From the NCBI RefSeq assembly GCF_002865645.1, contig NW_020194594.1:186001-250000 (forward strand): a DNA stretch of 64,000 bases, given 5' to 3'. A program made the position numbers and the translations under genes. Under the pieces are notes generated by a model that was given only the letters and a program-made list of their open reading frames with translations, was not told the origin of the DNA and ran no database searches. This DNA is from Hyaloscypha bicolor E (taxonomy: Eukaryota > Ascomycota > Leotiomycetes > Helotiales > Hyaloscyphaceae). Of this stretch, positions 37,150 to 49,108 are shown piece after piece; the stretch's first letter is position 1; each line of letters opens with the position of its first letter.

Positions 37150-39691
37150 ATAGCCGGTGCCCCTCCCATATGCTTCGCTTATGGTCGGGATAAGTAAGTG
37201 TCTCGTTTAACTAAGTATCCTATTGAGAAAATATACGCCCTAAAATTTATATATAATCCTTACCAAAAAACGCATCTTATAATTATGTATTTGGCCCAAC
37301 TTATTAACTAATTTATTATTTAATTCATATATAAAGATTCCAAAAATGGATATATCTTTATTTAATTCTACTAGGATTAGGGAGATATCCTGGAAGTATT
37401 TCTATTATCCACATGCTACGGAAGCTAATTACTACCGTATCTTTAATGAGGCCCGCAAATAGTACCTTGAGAACAATAATAATTCAGTAATTACTACTGC
37501 GAGAATATATTATATTAAGAAAGCTTCTTTGCGAAAATCGGTACTCTGCGAGCGTAATAAGAAGAGGAACTCCCAAGGACTCTATAATATATATAGTAGT
37601 AATAATAAGATCCTAAATGAGGTATAGGAGAAGGCAATTCGGTAATATTACTACGAGTAATAGGAGGCTGGTTTGGGTACTATATATTAGATAGTTTAAG
37701 CCGCAATTGCTTACTTAAAGGCTATAAGTACTTCTTTTAAATCTAATAATATATCTAACGTAATTAGGCTGAATCTCCCCCAAAACCACTTCCTTTGGCC
37801 ACTTGGTTTAGCCTCTGGATACGGAACTACAAGATACTTTATATAATTAAAACGAAGCTAATTACATATATATAACTCGAGTCTTATATAGAAGAGAATA
37901 TTAGAATATAGTTTCAGAAATATTACGATATCCTGGAGAAGCTTTATATTATAAAGGGAAAGAACGTTCTAAATATAGATAAGTCAGGAGTATATATTAG
38001 TTGCCCTACTAGTAAGTATGTAATTATACCTATAGAGGTAAAAGAGCTATATACGGCTAGCCCTGAGAATCGCAAATCAGTTATAATAATTGAGACTATT
38101 TATATAAATAGTTATAAACCTCTTCCGCCATTTGTAATTACTCCTGGGAAGAAGATTATAGATAATTAGGTATTAGAAAACCTGATCGGGACAGAGTATA
38201 TTAAGTATATACCTACCGGATATATAAATAATAATATAGCTATAAAATACCTCGATTATTTAATCAAGTATTCAAGAGCTGGGCTAGACAAACCTTGGAA
38301 AATCCTTCTTCTAGACAGTTACAAATCGCATATCTATAAACCATTTTAATTAAAGGCCGGGAAATATAATATTAAGCTATTCTGGTTTCCCTCTCACTTA
38401 ATATATATCCTTTAATTACTTGATATTAGTATATTCCGCCCCTGGAAGCACTATTATAAAATGGCAATTCATATGGCCCTCCGTTCCCTCGATTTTGAAT
38501 ATATAATTACTTCCTTTTTCTATAATCTTACCCTAATTCGTATATAAATAATACAAAAGTATATAATCAAGAATGCCTTTAAGAGCTCTGGTATATGGCC
38601 CGTTAGTTATAAAGCTGGAATTAAAAAGATGTAATTATATAGAAAGAAGAAGAGATTAATTAAGGAGATTAAGGAAGAGGAGAGCTTAGATCTTCCCCCT
38701 TTATTACTTACTCGCCCCGATAAAGTATGGAATATAGCCGTAACCCTTAGGGCACTTGCAGATTGTAATCCTACTACTTTTTCAGAAAATTCAAAGGAAA
38801 CTTGGATAGCTATAATCAAAAAGGTTAATATCCAACTGCAAAAAAGTTATCTCCAGATAATAGAGTACCAGGCTCTCTAAACAAAGCTTCGTAAGGAGTA
38901 TAATCGCAAGGCGAAGTCCCGTAAAAGCTTATATAAGGAAGGGCCATCTGCTAGTATAGTAGAGCTTTATATAGAGATTAAAGAGAAGAAGGAGAAAGAT
39001 AATGGAGAAGCTCTTTGCAAGGCTAAAAAAAAGCTCGCCACTGCCATAAATCAAGCTAAAAATTAGCTCAAGGACGCCGGGATTCAAGCTCGCAAGGATA
39101 AGAAAGCTAGACTAGCTAGAATCGTAGAGTATTAACTAAAGGATAAGCTAATTCCAGTAGAGGATATGGTACCAATTCGCAAACCTGATAAATACCCTAT
39201 AATTATTGAACGAGCTTGCTATAAGGAGGACTTTTACCCTGATTTATAGCTCGTGGTTCGCCAGCTTACGGCATCCCTTAGTAATCTAGCCCCCGATTGG
39301 CTAGAGGCACCAAATACCTTTATTAATATTAACGGGGATAAGGATATAGTAATTAATACTACTGAACGGAAGCATTAAAAGGAGAGGGTGGGAGAGTATA
39401 TAGACTCAAGTCCACCCCCCCTTATTATTCCAGACTCTTCAGATATAGAGAGTAATGCGGGCTCAATTAATAGTATATAAGCGAATGCCGATTTTGTATA
39501 GTTCTAGGTAGCTTTGTATTTTTTATAACTAGTATCCTTAAATTCCATTGCAAAAATATAGCTTGATTTTGTATGCGATGCGTACCAAAAATCAAGAATC
39601 GGCTAAAATCTACGATGGGACAGCTTGGTTAAACGAGACACTTGCTTATCCCGGACCACAAGCGAAGCGCCGTGGGAGGGGCACCGGCTAT
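37150..39691 (+). mobile_element. Nested pogo/Fot-type transposon, about 2.54 kb
   Basis: Long inverted ends: ATAGCCGGTGCCCCTCCCA at the left, matched by the complement at the right. The similarity continues over about 60 bp through GTGTCTCGTTTAAC on both sides. A TA lies outside each end (37148-37149 and 39692-39693). It encloses a DDE_1-type transposase relic and is inserted near the right end of the larger AT-rich element, so it is the younger insertion; its lower AT content agrees. Confidence 0.8.
37345..39480 (+). pseudogene. Pogo/Fot-type DDE transposase, RIP-damaged
   Basis: Stop-interrupted frames still spell a pogo-family transposase. There is an N-terminal MDISLFNS segment, then VLNIDKSGVYI (first Asp), KILLLDSYKSH (second Asp in the D-x-x-x-S-H context), and FWFPSHLIYIL followed by LLDISIFRPWKHYY, corresponding to the HLLQPLDvgvF-type block with the last Asp. 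Several TAG/TAA codons interrupt it, consistent with C-to-T decay. The C-terminal Lys-rich tail (after about 38900) also reads in places. It is not functional as it stands. Confidence 0.7.
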
Positions 39692-39794
39692 TACCTAAAA
39701 ATAGAGGGCAGTTACGTACGGTTGTCTAGAAATCAGAAAATCAGAAAATCGAAAATCAGAAAAATCAAATCTCGCTTTCTCTGTTGTCCCGACC

Positions 39795-42244
39795 TAGCTA
39801 GCTGTGGGCGCTCAGTACTAGAACTCCTGAAATCCTGGTCAATGTAGGCTCGGCCCAGCGTGGTGTACAAACAGTCCGCGTCTTCCCACACTAGAGGTGT
39901 GTACCTACAATTTCATCTATCAATCAATTTTCTGTTCTCCCTATAGGGAAGCCTTCGCACAATAAGCATGGCTCTTTAAGTGATACTCCTTCTCTTTTGC
40001 GGGAATACAGCTTATTTCTTTATAAAAACCGAAAACAGGTTCGAGAATAATGATCTGTGACTCCTACTCTTGACCGCAGGAGATAGCGGGATTCAAGCAG
40101 CTAGTTAAGCGAACGCCTGTCTCGCTGAAGAAAGGGGCTGTTGTTTTCACGTGAACATCGATCTGAATCGCTATTTAAGCCCCCTACCACGAAATCTAAG
40201 TTGCAAAATCGAGGACTTGCAGACTTACAGTCACCATGAAAAGGTGATGCTCTTCGTTTACTCAAGTGTGGTTGATGGAATTTTATTGGTTATTAGATAG
40301 TTCAACTGGAAATGCCAGAACTCTAAACTCCCAAGGAATTCTACTCTCGAGCTTCCAATACCTCAAACCAAAGATAAATCTCAACTTTATTCTGTGGTTC
40401 TTCACTATCCGGTTTGAATTTCTCTGTGGTGTTGTCTGAGCGATCAGAACTCGACCCAGATAAACCTCCAGAGCTTACCAACTTCCCCCGACTTTCATTT
40501 TCTCAATCATCAGTCCACAGCTCCCAATAAAGAAGACACATCAAATTAAATAATGCAACTATTCAGATCAATACAATAGCAGTGATATATCCAGCACCAA
40601 TAATATCTCCCTCGGTCCATCTTCCTGACTCCTTCCTGAATCTTGGTCATGGTCTCATAAAGTCTTCTTTTATCTTTGTAAGCTCTCAATACTTCTGGCT
40701 ATTGGGGATAGAGGTGCTGATGGTTGGTGGTCTGGGGGTGTCGGCACCCAGAATCGTCAAGATTTCCAAGTTACAACAAAAGCGTCAGTGGTTATGCTTA
40801 CAAACAGCTGGCACACATGATCATGGAGTTTGATCACCTTTGCTTGTCAGTGTATACCTATACTACAGCATTGTAAGAAGTTCTCTCACTGCTGTTGAGT
40901 ATTGTTACTCCTACTTGAGGAGGAGCTGCGATCTTTTGACGTGATTCCCTCGCCAAATCGAAGCGATACCAATCGTGGAAGGAGAAGACTTAAATATTTA
41001 AGCTCCCATCTTCCCTGCATTTATTCCCCATCCCCTCGCCACACGCTGAGATGAACCTTATATCCCTTCTGAGGAAATTTCTAAGAAATTCATGAAGTCA
41101 AAGTTGATTGTAGTGAGCTAGTAAATACAGGGTTTCCCGGACCACGTAGAAGTAAGCCTTCTTAGACAGTGGTATAGGTCGATCTTTTCGCTCATACAAG
41201 AAGTTATTGTCAAGCCTGCTGTTTCTATCACTTTGCTTGCTATATTTTCCAAATACTTGTTCTGGGACGGGGTGTTAGCGAAAGTGTATGGGAAGGCGTG
41301 TTCAGAAGAGTGTAAAAGACATATATTTGAGGTTAAATTGTTGCCCGGTGTCTGTGGGTAGGGGGTAGCACATGGAAGTTCAAGCTCGGAGATGTCGAAT
41401 AGATTTTTGTGATTTCTCTTGAAGGTACGGAGATCGCGGCATAAAGGGTCGGGAATACAGGGCATTTTGACCTTTGGTGTTCTACAGGTACCGAAATTAG
41501 GGCAATAGCTCGCTATAAGTCTCTATAGCTCTAGGCAGTGCTCCCTAAATCGACGTAAAGAGGCGCTGCAAGACATTCGCAAGGGATAAGTAGATCTTCC
41601 AGGGTTATCGCTATTAGAAGAGCAACTGTGCGCTTGGAAGTTAAACGAGCAACTATTACAGGCCTCATTAGCGACGATACCCTTGTAAGTACAGGGGAGA
41701 AGGTGCCCTTGCTCCCGCCTTCTAGCGTGTTTTTAAGGGCAATTGCCTAGAATTAATAGGTTAATTTAGTGACCGAGTGCGCTAAAAATAAAAATAAAAA
41801 TAAAAAGACAATGAAGTGCTGTTAAAGCACAAATGCCCTGTAATCCCGTCACTTTATGCCGTGATCTTTGTACGTCGATGGTAATCAAAAATACAACTTG
41901 ATTATTTATCCAGCCAGGATATGCAGTTCCTGTTGAACGCCTATACAAGAGTGAATGATGAGAATTATGCGAATTTGCGAATATGAAAGTGTCTGAAAGT
42001 GAATTGGGAAATTTCAGTCCAGCCAACTGAGGATTCACATCTTCAAACTTAATCCAAGCCTCCGGCCTCCTTTGAACTCCTCGACAACCACCTGTGATCA
42101 AACCCTCCTCAAATCTCTCCATCTTTTCAGATCCCCGACCGTTTCAAAGACAATCACCTTTAAGGAACCAATTTTTGTATCCTCTCTGCTCTTTCAGAAC
42201 CCCAGACGTTACCACATCTCCAGTCATTTCCAATCGACGGAACT
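39795..42244. other. Intergenic, no supported gene
   Basis: Normal base composition with scattered open frames (39548-39847, 40582-40833, 41118-41465 minus, 41766-42122 minus), none with a recognisable domain. An AAAAAT run lies at about 41787-41805. Confidence 0.4.
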
Positions 42245-42610
42245 ATGACCTGCGTCATGGATCTGACCATTGTATGGCTACCTCAGCAGATGGAGCCACA
42301 GCAAGATGCCCAAGTTATTGCGACCACTTTCGCCGGATTCCCGGAGCTACCCGCTGAACTGAGACTGAGAATCTGGGGATTTGCTTTCCCGGTCCACGAA
42401 CAGTTAGCATTCGGGCTGTGGGCAGAAGAGCCAAGCATCGAACCAAGGACGATAAATCAGGTCCGTCGGCAATTTTGCAAACCTGCGTCGTACTCCCATC
42501 ATCTCATCCCGTGGTGATGCTCTCCCCGGCGGTTTCGATTCTGAACTCGACGTCCTTCGCATGCTCAACCAGGCCGCATTTTACGGGTACGCTGGTGGAA
42601 CGGAACGTGG
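42245..42610 (+). pseudogene. 2EXR-domain gene fragment
   Basis: A frame from 42245 contains the core 2EXR motif AGFPELPAELRLRIWGFAFP about 35 codons in, then loses similarity and stops near 42517. Frame-shifted remnants follow to about 42610. The downstream two thirds found in the neighbours are missing, so this is a truncated relative of the tandem genes that follow. The function of 2EXR proteins is unknown. Confidence 0.5.
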
Positions 42611-43197
42611 GCCAATATTGAGTAGTCACTGCAAACTAGGATATTGACGCTTGATCCTTTGTGTGGTAATGCTTTTTTGCGCTCTGGAGAAGTAACGGGG
42701 TGATGATAAGGTAATGATGAAAGTTGATTGACTGAGCTGCAAACCTTGAACTGGAGGGACGTGCCAGAAGCTTCAGGAGGGACTTGATGGTGGCTGATAT
42801 TGATGACTGTAGATAATGAACAATACCAGCAGCGTTCGCCGGCCGGTGTAGTCTTTTCCTAAGTTTCCTATTGAACTTATGTTCTTTCCTGTTCCATTTA
42901 AATAATTTCCCATGTATCGATCTTAAGGGACAGTCAATCTTTGAAAGTGAGCCCGATGCCCCATTGCCACATGCCCTCGGTTAAATCCTGTTGGCATTTG
43001 CTCCGTCTTTTGCCATCCGACTATAAATTCAAGCTCTTTCACATGATCCTCCCAATAAATCTTAGCTCTACAGACTCATTCCTTGTCGAGTCAAGACAAC
43101 AGCACGGCAAGTTGTGCCTCTTGCACAACCCCAAGCGGAAAGCTTCTCAGTTTATCCCGAAGGTCAACGCATCCACCAAGCTAACCTTATCTTAAAA
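42611..43197. other. Intergenic within the 2EXR array
   Basis: No gene recognised. Presumed upstream region of the intact 2EXR gene at 43198. Confidence 0.4.
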
Positions 43198-44017
43198 ATG
43201 GGCCAGCAAATCTCTACTCCCGCAATGCCCATGGAAGAGCCACCTCCTTTGAAGTTTACACTGTTTCCCAAACTTCCACCAGAGTTGAGAAACAAGATCT
43301 GGGAGTTTGCCTTACCTGGTATGTGCCCCAGCGCCGCGGGCAAAACCAATTTCTATTCCAATCTTCCCAAAACAATCTGTATGGAGCAATTGCTAAATCT
43401 GTCTTCATCCAGGTCCACGAAAGATCACGATCGAGTCATGGGATTGTGTCACCGTCTACCGCAAGCTCCAACATCGTCATCGACAACAGCAAAACAAATC
43501 CGATATCCCTGTCACTCTTCGTGTCTGCCGCGACTCTCGCGCGATAGCACTGAAACACTACTCCCTCGCCTTCAGATACCGCCTTCTCCGAACCGTTTAT
43601 TTCGACTTCGATATTGATACCCTGCATCTTGTTGATGAGTACGCCTTAAGGGCTTTTACCCAATCCTACGATGGCGAATTCGAAGAAGAGAGAGCGGAAT
43701 TGAACGTCAGGAGACTTCACGTTGGCATTGAATTCGAAACCATCAGAGGTCATCCATTTTCTCGCATAAAAGACTTCGATGCCTTGCAGCACCTGACCAT
43801 CGAGTTTTACAACTATATTCCTTTCGCCAGTCCACTCAATGACAAGGATTTGGTGTTCGCATTCCGTCGGCGATGGGAGAACGATATATATGGATGGACG
43901 AAGGCAGCGAAAGTTCCAAAGAATACTCGCCTTCGGTACTGCTACAGAGAACTTCAGTTGCCACAGCTGGTTTCTGCCAATTCTGAGGTATTTGAGCTCC
44001 CTGAGGATATTTTATAA
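43198..44017 (+). CDS. 2EXR-domain protein (intact)
   Basis: Two exons (43198-43318 and 43413-44017, 94-nt intron with GTATGT donor) give 241 residues. The N-terminal 2EXR motif reads FTLFPKLPPELRNKIWEFALPG and is followed across the splice by PRKITIESW. Family features continue: VTLRVCRDSRAIALKHYSLAF, then TVYFDFDIDTLHLVDEY. The C-terminal half (RLHVGIEF..., HLTIEFYNYIP) is less conserved. 2EXR proteins are abundant in Leotiomycetes and Sordariomycetes and have no assigned biochemical role. The start is the ATG just before GQQISTPAMP; an upstream in-frame ATG-equivalent would only add residues without family match. Confidence 0.78.
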
Positions 44018-44443
44018 TTGCTAATTTACGTCGTGACAAGGCTTGCTCCTAAGGCGACAACTCAGATAATTAAGTCAATCCTTCAGAGCACTCTGATGCC
44101 GTTGACTGATATCGAGTGTTTTACGCCTCAGCACACACTCTGGTAAAGACCGAAAAGCAAATAATGGAGTACTGAGAAGCCATAATTCATTAAAAATGGC
44201 AAATTAAACTCCTAATGACAAAGTCTTTGTGCAAAACTGAACAGGCTAGTGTCTCTGAGGGGAAAGTGGTCTCCTATTTCCGTAGAATTCGAATTACTTT
44301 CTTCAAAACTATTTCTGTATTATCCTGGAGCCAAATGCTTAACGCCTTCTTCAAAATTACATACGGGTCAATCGCTTGTAATCATCCCACGAAGTCTCCC
44401 GACTAAAGTAGCCCGAGTCGGGGATAGACCCCCTCTTTCAGGC
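44018..44443. other. Intergenic within the 2EXR array
   Basis: Short frames only. No gene recognised. Confidence 0.4.
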
Positions 44444-45192
44444 ATGGGTCAAGAAGAGCATTTTCAACCAGGAGCTGCCAGCCAGCATGCCATGGCTGAG
44501 CTCACCACCTCCGCCCTCTTCTCAGGACTTCCACCAGAGATGCGACTGAGAGTTTGGAAACAAGTACTTCCCATCCGGCCACAGATCATCAAGGTTGGCA
44601 AATGCTGTGTATGTCCGACCATAGGTTGCTACTGGCACAAAGCACACAACTAGCCTTCGACAAGTACCGATCTCACTCAAGACAATGCTGAAATTCGCCC
44701 TGAAGCACTCGAGAACCACGAGATTGGATTTGGAAAACGCGTACTCCACCTAGCCCTCTTTAACTTCTCCCAAAACAGACCCCATTTCAGATAAGAAGAA
44801 GCAACTAGAAATTTCTACCTTGCGCATGATCCTAGCCTCAAGGATCCCGAGGATGTAAAATACAAGCTGGGCATGTCATCCTTGATAATCAGTTGGGCAA
44901 ATGGTGCCGTATTTAGGAGCGGCTTCTGAACTTCGTCAACCTGGAGACCGTGACGGTGATTCGGGTTGAAATCAGTAATGACAATGATATGGATTGATGG
45001 AGTGGACTCAAGGATACGACTTTGAGATACCCTGGCCGTTTTTGGGATCCAGAATTCCCTTTCCAAGGACTGGATGAAGATGGAAATGGACAAGAGAGGC
45101 CGGGTCGGCCGGTGGGAGCTCCTAAGATTATAATTTTGACTGTCGACGAAGTTGAAAGATTGGACTGGCGAATATCTCCTTTCGTTTCTTGA
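44444..45192 (+). pseudogene. 2EXR-domain pseudogene
   Basis: A frame begins MGQEEHFQPG and carries a 2EXR motif (LFSGLPPEMRLRVWKQVLP then PQIIKV), ending at a stop at 44653. Beyond a possible intron, another frame gives EIRPEALENHEIGFGKR and NFSQNRPHF, matching the second family block, before a TAA near 44792. Later pieces (EEATRNFYLAHDPSLKDPED) are interrupted repeatedly. The order matches the intact neighbours, so this is a decayed paralogue. Confidence 0.55.
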
Positions 45193-45662
45193 TCTCGCCT
45201 TTAGCCACAGCTGGAGTTAAGAATTGCCAAGAGGTTGACAGGACTTGACCTTCTATTTAGGCAGGCCTTAACAAACTGTATTTTCCCTACAGTCTATTCT
45301 TCATTGTGCCGATCTTTGAACGTGTGAGCTAGAAATACCACATGTGACTAATAACGCAAGCAAACTACTTTATATCATGAAGTCGCTGTTGTGTTCGTGC
45401 CGAATCAAAAATCTCGTGCTATCATGTAGCCTTGCCCCAAGTTAGGGTTATCTGCCGTGTTCGGCACGCCATCCTCTCTACCCGACAACAACAAGCAAAC
45501 AGGGTTTGCGATATTTGACAACACCAAGGAAAATTTCTGGGACATTTCGTGGTACGGTATCCCAATTATCCCTTGCCCAACTGTCTTCTCGCCCTCTGGG
45601 GAGGGTCAGGTGGTGTTTGGACCTGCTCTGACAATAAACAGTTCCCCCGCCATCGCAACAAG
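45193..45662. other. Intergenic within the 2EXR array
   Basis: No coding feature recognised. Presumed upstream region of the next 2EXR locus. Confidence 0.4.
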
Positions 45663-46830
45663 ATGGAAATCGGAGATCTCGCGACTGCTCAGATCGTCGA
45701 GCAGCCTGAGTTCACCTTGTTTCCTAGGCTGGCACCGGAGATACGCCTCACCATCTGGAAATTGGCAATCCCCGGACCTCGAGTCATAACAATTCAAGAA
45801 CACAACGATGCGACACCGAACTTCCGATTACTGGCGGCAAGCTACGCAATTCCGGCGATGCTGCATACCTCCCGGGAGTCGAGAGAGGTAGCACTGGGAA
45901 GCTACGAACTCGCTTTCACAAATCACCGAAACGTCAAACCCATGTATCTAGACTTCTCAAAAGACATCTATTGAACTGGGATCGATTTATCGGTGGAAAA
46001 TCGATATATTGGAGATTGACAATCTGTAGAATGACTAGTTTTGACTAGATACAGGAGAGTGATTCCATAAAAAACAGAGGGAATGGGTTCCCTAGCTATA
46101 TTCCTGATTTCCACCCCACCATGTGATTTACCCCGCACTTACTTGGTGGTGGGAACGATTTACCAATCTGATTCCTGAACGCACGTTTAAGGAACGTAAT
46201 CGAATGGCGATACTAATAAACGATTGGTGTGTTCGTACGTAAGTAATACCCAATAATCGGACGAACTGAATTAGTGGTTGAACCTGGAGTGGAAGGAAAG
46301 GATGCTAGCCAAGCTAGCTAGTTCAACAACATCATCTTCGCCAAAAACGCCAGGGACCTCCTTTCATTGTGCGTCGGAACCCAAGAAGATCCTCGAAACC
46401 ACACAAAATTACGGGGAAGCTTGCGCCACTCGAAATTTTTGGGAGATCTGCGTCATTTGATGCTTGGCGGAAGTGATAACGACTTTGAGAGGAGTGGGGC
46501 ACTTGAGGCACTTGGTTTCTGCATAATCAGGGAATTTCGGAACCTTGAGACTCTGGTTCTTGAACCTCGGGAAAGCTTCGAGACACCATCATGGACATTG
46601 GAGGAGGCTATTCGGAGGAACATAGCTAGATCTGCGGGGGAGCATCTTGATCCGAATAAGCTTGCTGGTCGTGTCTCGTTGGCTGTCATGTCAGTTCAGG
46701 AGATCATAGCCCGGGCTGAGAAATTGAAGGTAAGATTTTTTTTCTCCAGAAATAGAGGCCAAAAAGTCTGACCTGATGCAGGATGGAACTTCGGAGCTGG
46801 AGGAAGTGAAGTGGGATAGACTGAAGGCAT
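45663..46830 (+). pseudogene. 2EXR-domain gene, probably disrupted
   Basis: The 5' part (45663-45974) encodes MEIGDLATAQ, then the 2EXR motif FTLFPRLAPEIRLTIWKLAIP, PRVITIQEH, AMLHTSRESREVALGSYELAF and MYLDFSKDIY, ending in a stop. About 350 bp later, from about 46320, coding resumes with FNNIIFAKNARDLLSLC, a LRHLMLGGSDNDFERSGALE block and FRNLETLVLEP. A final intron (GTAAGA after AEKLK) leads to DGTSELEEVKWDRLKA and a stop at 46830. No simple intron joins the two halves without stops in 45975-46260, so an insertion or degeneration probably broke the gene. An unusual long intron is the alternative. Confidence 0.5.
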
Positions 46831-47241
46831 AAAACATAGTCCTTGTCATTGAGGTGTTCGCAAGTTCTCATCCGCGAGGTCCAGCAAGCATAATAGGGGA
46901 TCTGAACTTGTCCAATTGACGTTGCTTTGAGCTTGGGTGTAATTTGCAAAAGCCAAGACTGATAGACGTAGTTGAACGAGCAAATACATAACAATCTCTC
47001 TTTGCTACTGGTCACCATAATTGTGAAGAGGGGAAGGGATGTCCGGGTCTGGTTTGTGAAACGGGTAACGGGTCAAGGCCTTACCCGTGGGATATGTTAT
47101 CCGGCATCCGGTAAAACCGAAAAAGTGAAAACACCGAACACACGTTCATTTTGAACAACACCCGATAAGAGCAACTAAGACAAAGGATATACATCTGCGC
47201 TCATTCGCTTCGCGGCAAATCATCGGTCCGGACTCACCTTC
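46831..47241. other. Intergenic within the 2EXR array
   Basis: No gene recognised; ends at the target duplication of the solo LTR. Confidence 0.4.
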
Positions 47242-47246
47242 GACTC

Positions 47247-47598
47247 TGTTGAACTAGCTAAAGCAATATAGCTAGGGTCACGTGCTTGCAATGTAAACCA
47301 AGTAAAACGTACTGAATTGACTGCTGTTCTACAGTGGTAAGTAGACCGTATATATAGCCCTGAACCTCCTAAGTCACATGCACTAAACCCCTAAACCAGA
47401 GAGCCTTATACTGAACCATTCAACCTCAGCTGAACCGATTTAGCCTCACAGGGCATAATCTACTCAGTAATAAGCCTATGGCTTAAGCCCCATTAGTGCA
47501 CAGCCCCTTAAGGCTCTGTTCCATTAGTACACAGCCCCTAAGGCTCTGTTCCAGGGCTTACTAAGCCTATTAGGGGCCTCAGGCCCCTAATTTCAACA
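47247..47598. mobile_element. Solo LTR of a retrotransposon, 352 bp
   Basis: Starts TGTTG and ends CAACA, the TG...CA inverted ends of an LTR, and is flanked by identical 5-bp duplications GACTC (47242-47246 and 47599-47603). A TATATATAG box lies near 47349. Two near-identical tandem units of about 31 bp (CATTAGTGCACAGCCCC.. and CATTAGTACACAGCCCC..) lie at about 47491-47551, followed by a palindromic TTAGGGGCCTCAGGCCCCTAA. There is no internal coding region, so this is the product of LTR-LTR recombination. Orientation is not determined. Confidence 0.85.
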
Positions 47599-48088
47599 GA
47601 CTCCTTTCGAGCTAAGCGAACCTTGCATCACTCTGTACAGAGGCCAGCCATACTGCTATTCACCCTCAACCCCAAATGCCAGAAACAGCAAACATGGGTG
47701 TGAGTTGGGAAAATTTGCACAACACTCGCGTCTGTTTCTACCCTCAACCTCTAACTTTAAGCGCGATAAGCGCCTTTCTGTTACAACTCTTGCTCACAAC
47801 CCACAATAGACTAAGACATTGTAGAGCAATCGTCCCATCTCCCGATCTAGCTCTTGCTTTCTTTTACGCTCTCTTCACATTATCCACGTCCATTTGGAAC
47901 AACAGTTTGGTGTCGGTGCATCACATCGCACTTCAAAGTACCATGTAAGTTCTGGACCGTCTCCTCTCCGATAATCACATTCGACAGAAGGACGTTGGAA
48001 CATTCGTCTGACCTCTTTGTCTGGCTTTTGCCTTGCTCTCTACATGGAGTTGACATTTCTCTACCCAGATTCGTACTGTACTTTCCAA
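47599..48088. other. Upstream region of the 2EXR gene at 48089
   Basis: No confident coding signal; the solo LTR lies about 490 bp upstream of the start codon. Confidence 0.4.
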
Positions 48089-48767
48089 ATGGCTCTTGCA
48101 GAGTTCGATCGCTTCTTTAAGAAGTTTCCCGCTGAGGTCAAGGAGATGATATGGGTCTGCTCTGCAACCTCATCTCCACGAATCGTTACCATCAAACTTG
48201 ACGAGAACCAAGAGATCAGAGTTGTCCATAACATTCCCGCCCTACTACATACAAATCAGCATGGTACGCATACTCCTGAGCTACTCTTGCAATTCGCGAT
48301 TTACATATTGCTAACTCAGTGCTTAAGCTCGCGCTGTTGCCTTGAAGAAGTACACACTCATGTTCGCCAACCAACCTGCTATAGGCCCCTTTTACATCAA
48401 TATGTGCACCGATATGATCTACGCTGAGGGCTTTGGAGCGTTGGCCATTCTCACTGAATTTCCGTACAAGATCGAAAATGGAGGAGCACGTCACTTTACT
48501 CAAGGCGCTCTTCAAAACCTGATGGTCAGTGGAGATATTCAAAACATGGAGGGTCCCGAGTTCAAGCTACTGCAAAAGTTCACTGCGCTGAGGGTCTTGA
48601 AGCTTGAATTTCAGGCTGCTGCGTTGGAGTCGGGACCTGCTGCGGACATGGGCGGTTCTTGGCATAAGATCTTGGTAAAGAGACTGCGCAAGGAGAACAA
48701 GGGTCTAATGGTCAAGTGGTACAAGAAGGTTGAGATAGAGGAGGAGGTGGCTCAGAAGCGCTCTTAG
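48089..48767 (+). CDS. 2EXR-domain protein (intact, short)
   Basis: Two exons (48089-48263 and 48328-48767, 64-nt intron with a GCTAACT branch site) give 204 residues. The 2EXR motif is FDRFFKKFPAEVKEMIWVCS, followed by PRIVTIKLDENQ and IPALLHTNQHARAVALKKY across the splice. A second half includes FALQALA-like LQNLMVSGDIQ and FTALRVLKLEF, then a basic C-terminus (KGLMVKWYKKVEIEEEVAQKRS). The start ATG gives MALAEFDRFF with the motif close to the N-terminus, as in relatives. The splice restores frame exactly, so it looks functional, though its role is unknown. Confidence 0.72.
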
Positions 48768-49108
48768 GATCCTGAGATGCAAAGTACATAGAACTCTGCA
48801 CAGATGGGCAGCTCGTCTGTGAGACGTGGCTCCTTTTGTTAATGCATATAACAGAGCACCTTTCAAGAACTGCATCAATGTGTGTATGCTTCACATAATC
48901 CACTCCGCGGTGGGAATCTGCTCTTCTGAAGCGACGCTTTCCTAAAATTAAGATCGGCAACCTTTCGGAGAGCTATCGGCTAGCAGGGCTCTGCCAATTT
49001 CTACAAAATATCACGTCGCCACTGTATATCTTTCCGCGACTTCACCTCAATTTTCCTCAAGATTATCCAGCAAACGGCTACGGTAGGCACGAATATCTCC
49101 TCATATTA
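48768..49108. other. Intergenic within the 2EXR array
   Basis: No gene recognised. Confidence 0.4.

Larger units (their letters stand above)
28701..39794. mobile_element. RIP-degraded transposon block (about 11 kb with nested element)
   Basis: From about 28,900 to 37,140 the sequence is extremely AT-rich, dominated by TA dinucleotides and without open frames worth reading, the hallmark of C-to-T mutation of a repeat (RIP). The two edges look like terminal inverted repeats: GTCGACAAAACCGAGAAGCGA at 28701, and GGTCGGGACAACAGAGAAAGCGA read inward from 39794. Both continue into runs of GATTTTCTGATTTT. A TA lies outside each end (28699-28700, 39795-39796). Removing the nested pogo element leaves about 8.5 kb. 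Coding content is too decayed to classify; it could be one large DNA transposon or several stacked repeats. Confidence 0.6.

Noticed and set aside
28701..39794. A Starship-type giant element
   Set aside because: No DUF3435 tyrosine recombinase or cargo genes are visible, and the block is AT-rich relic sequence.
41118..41465. 115-codon minus-strand open frame
   Set aside because: No domain or family pattern recognised, and isolated from other genes.
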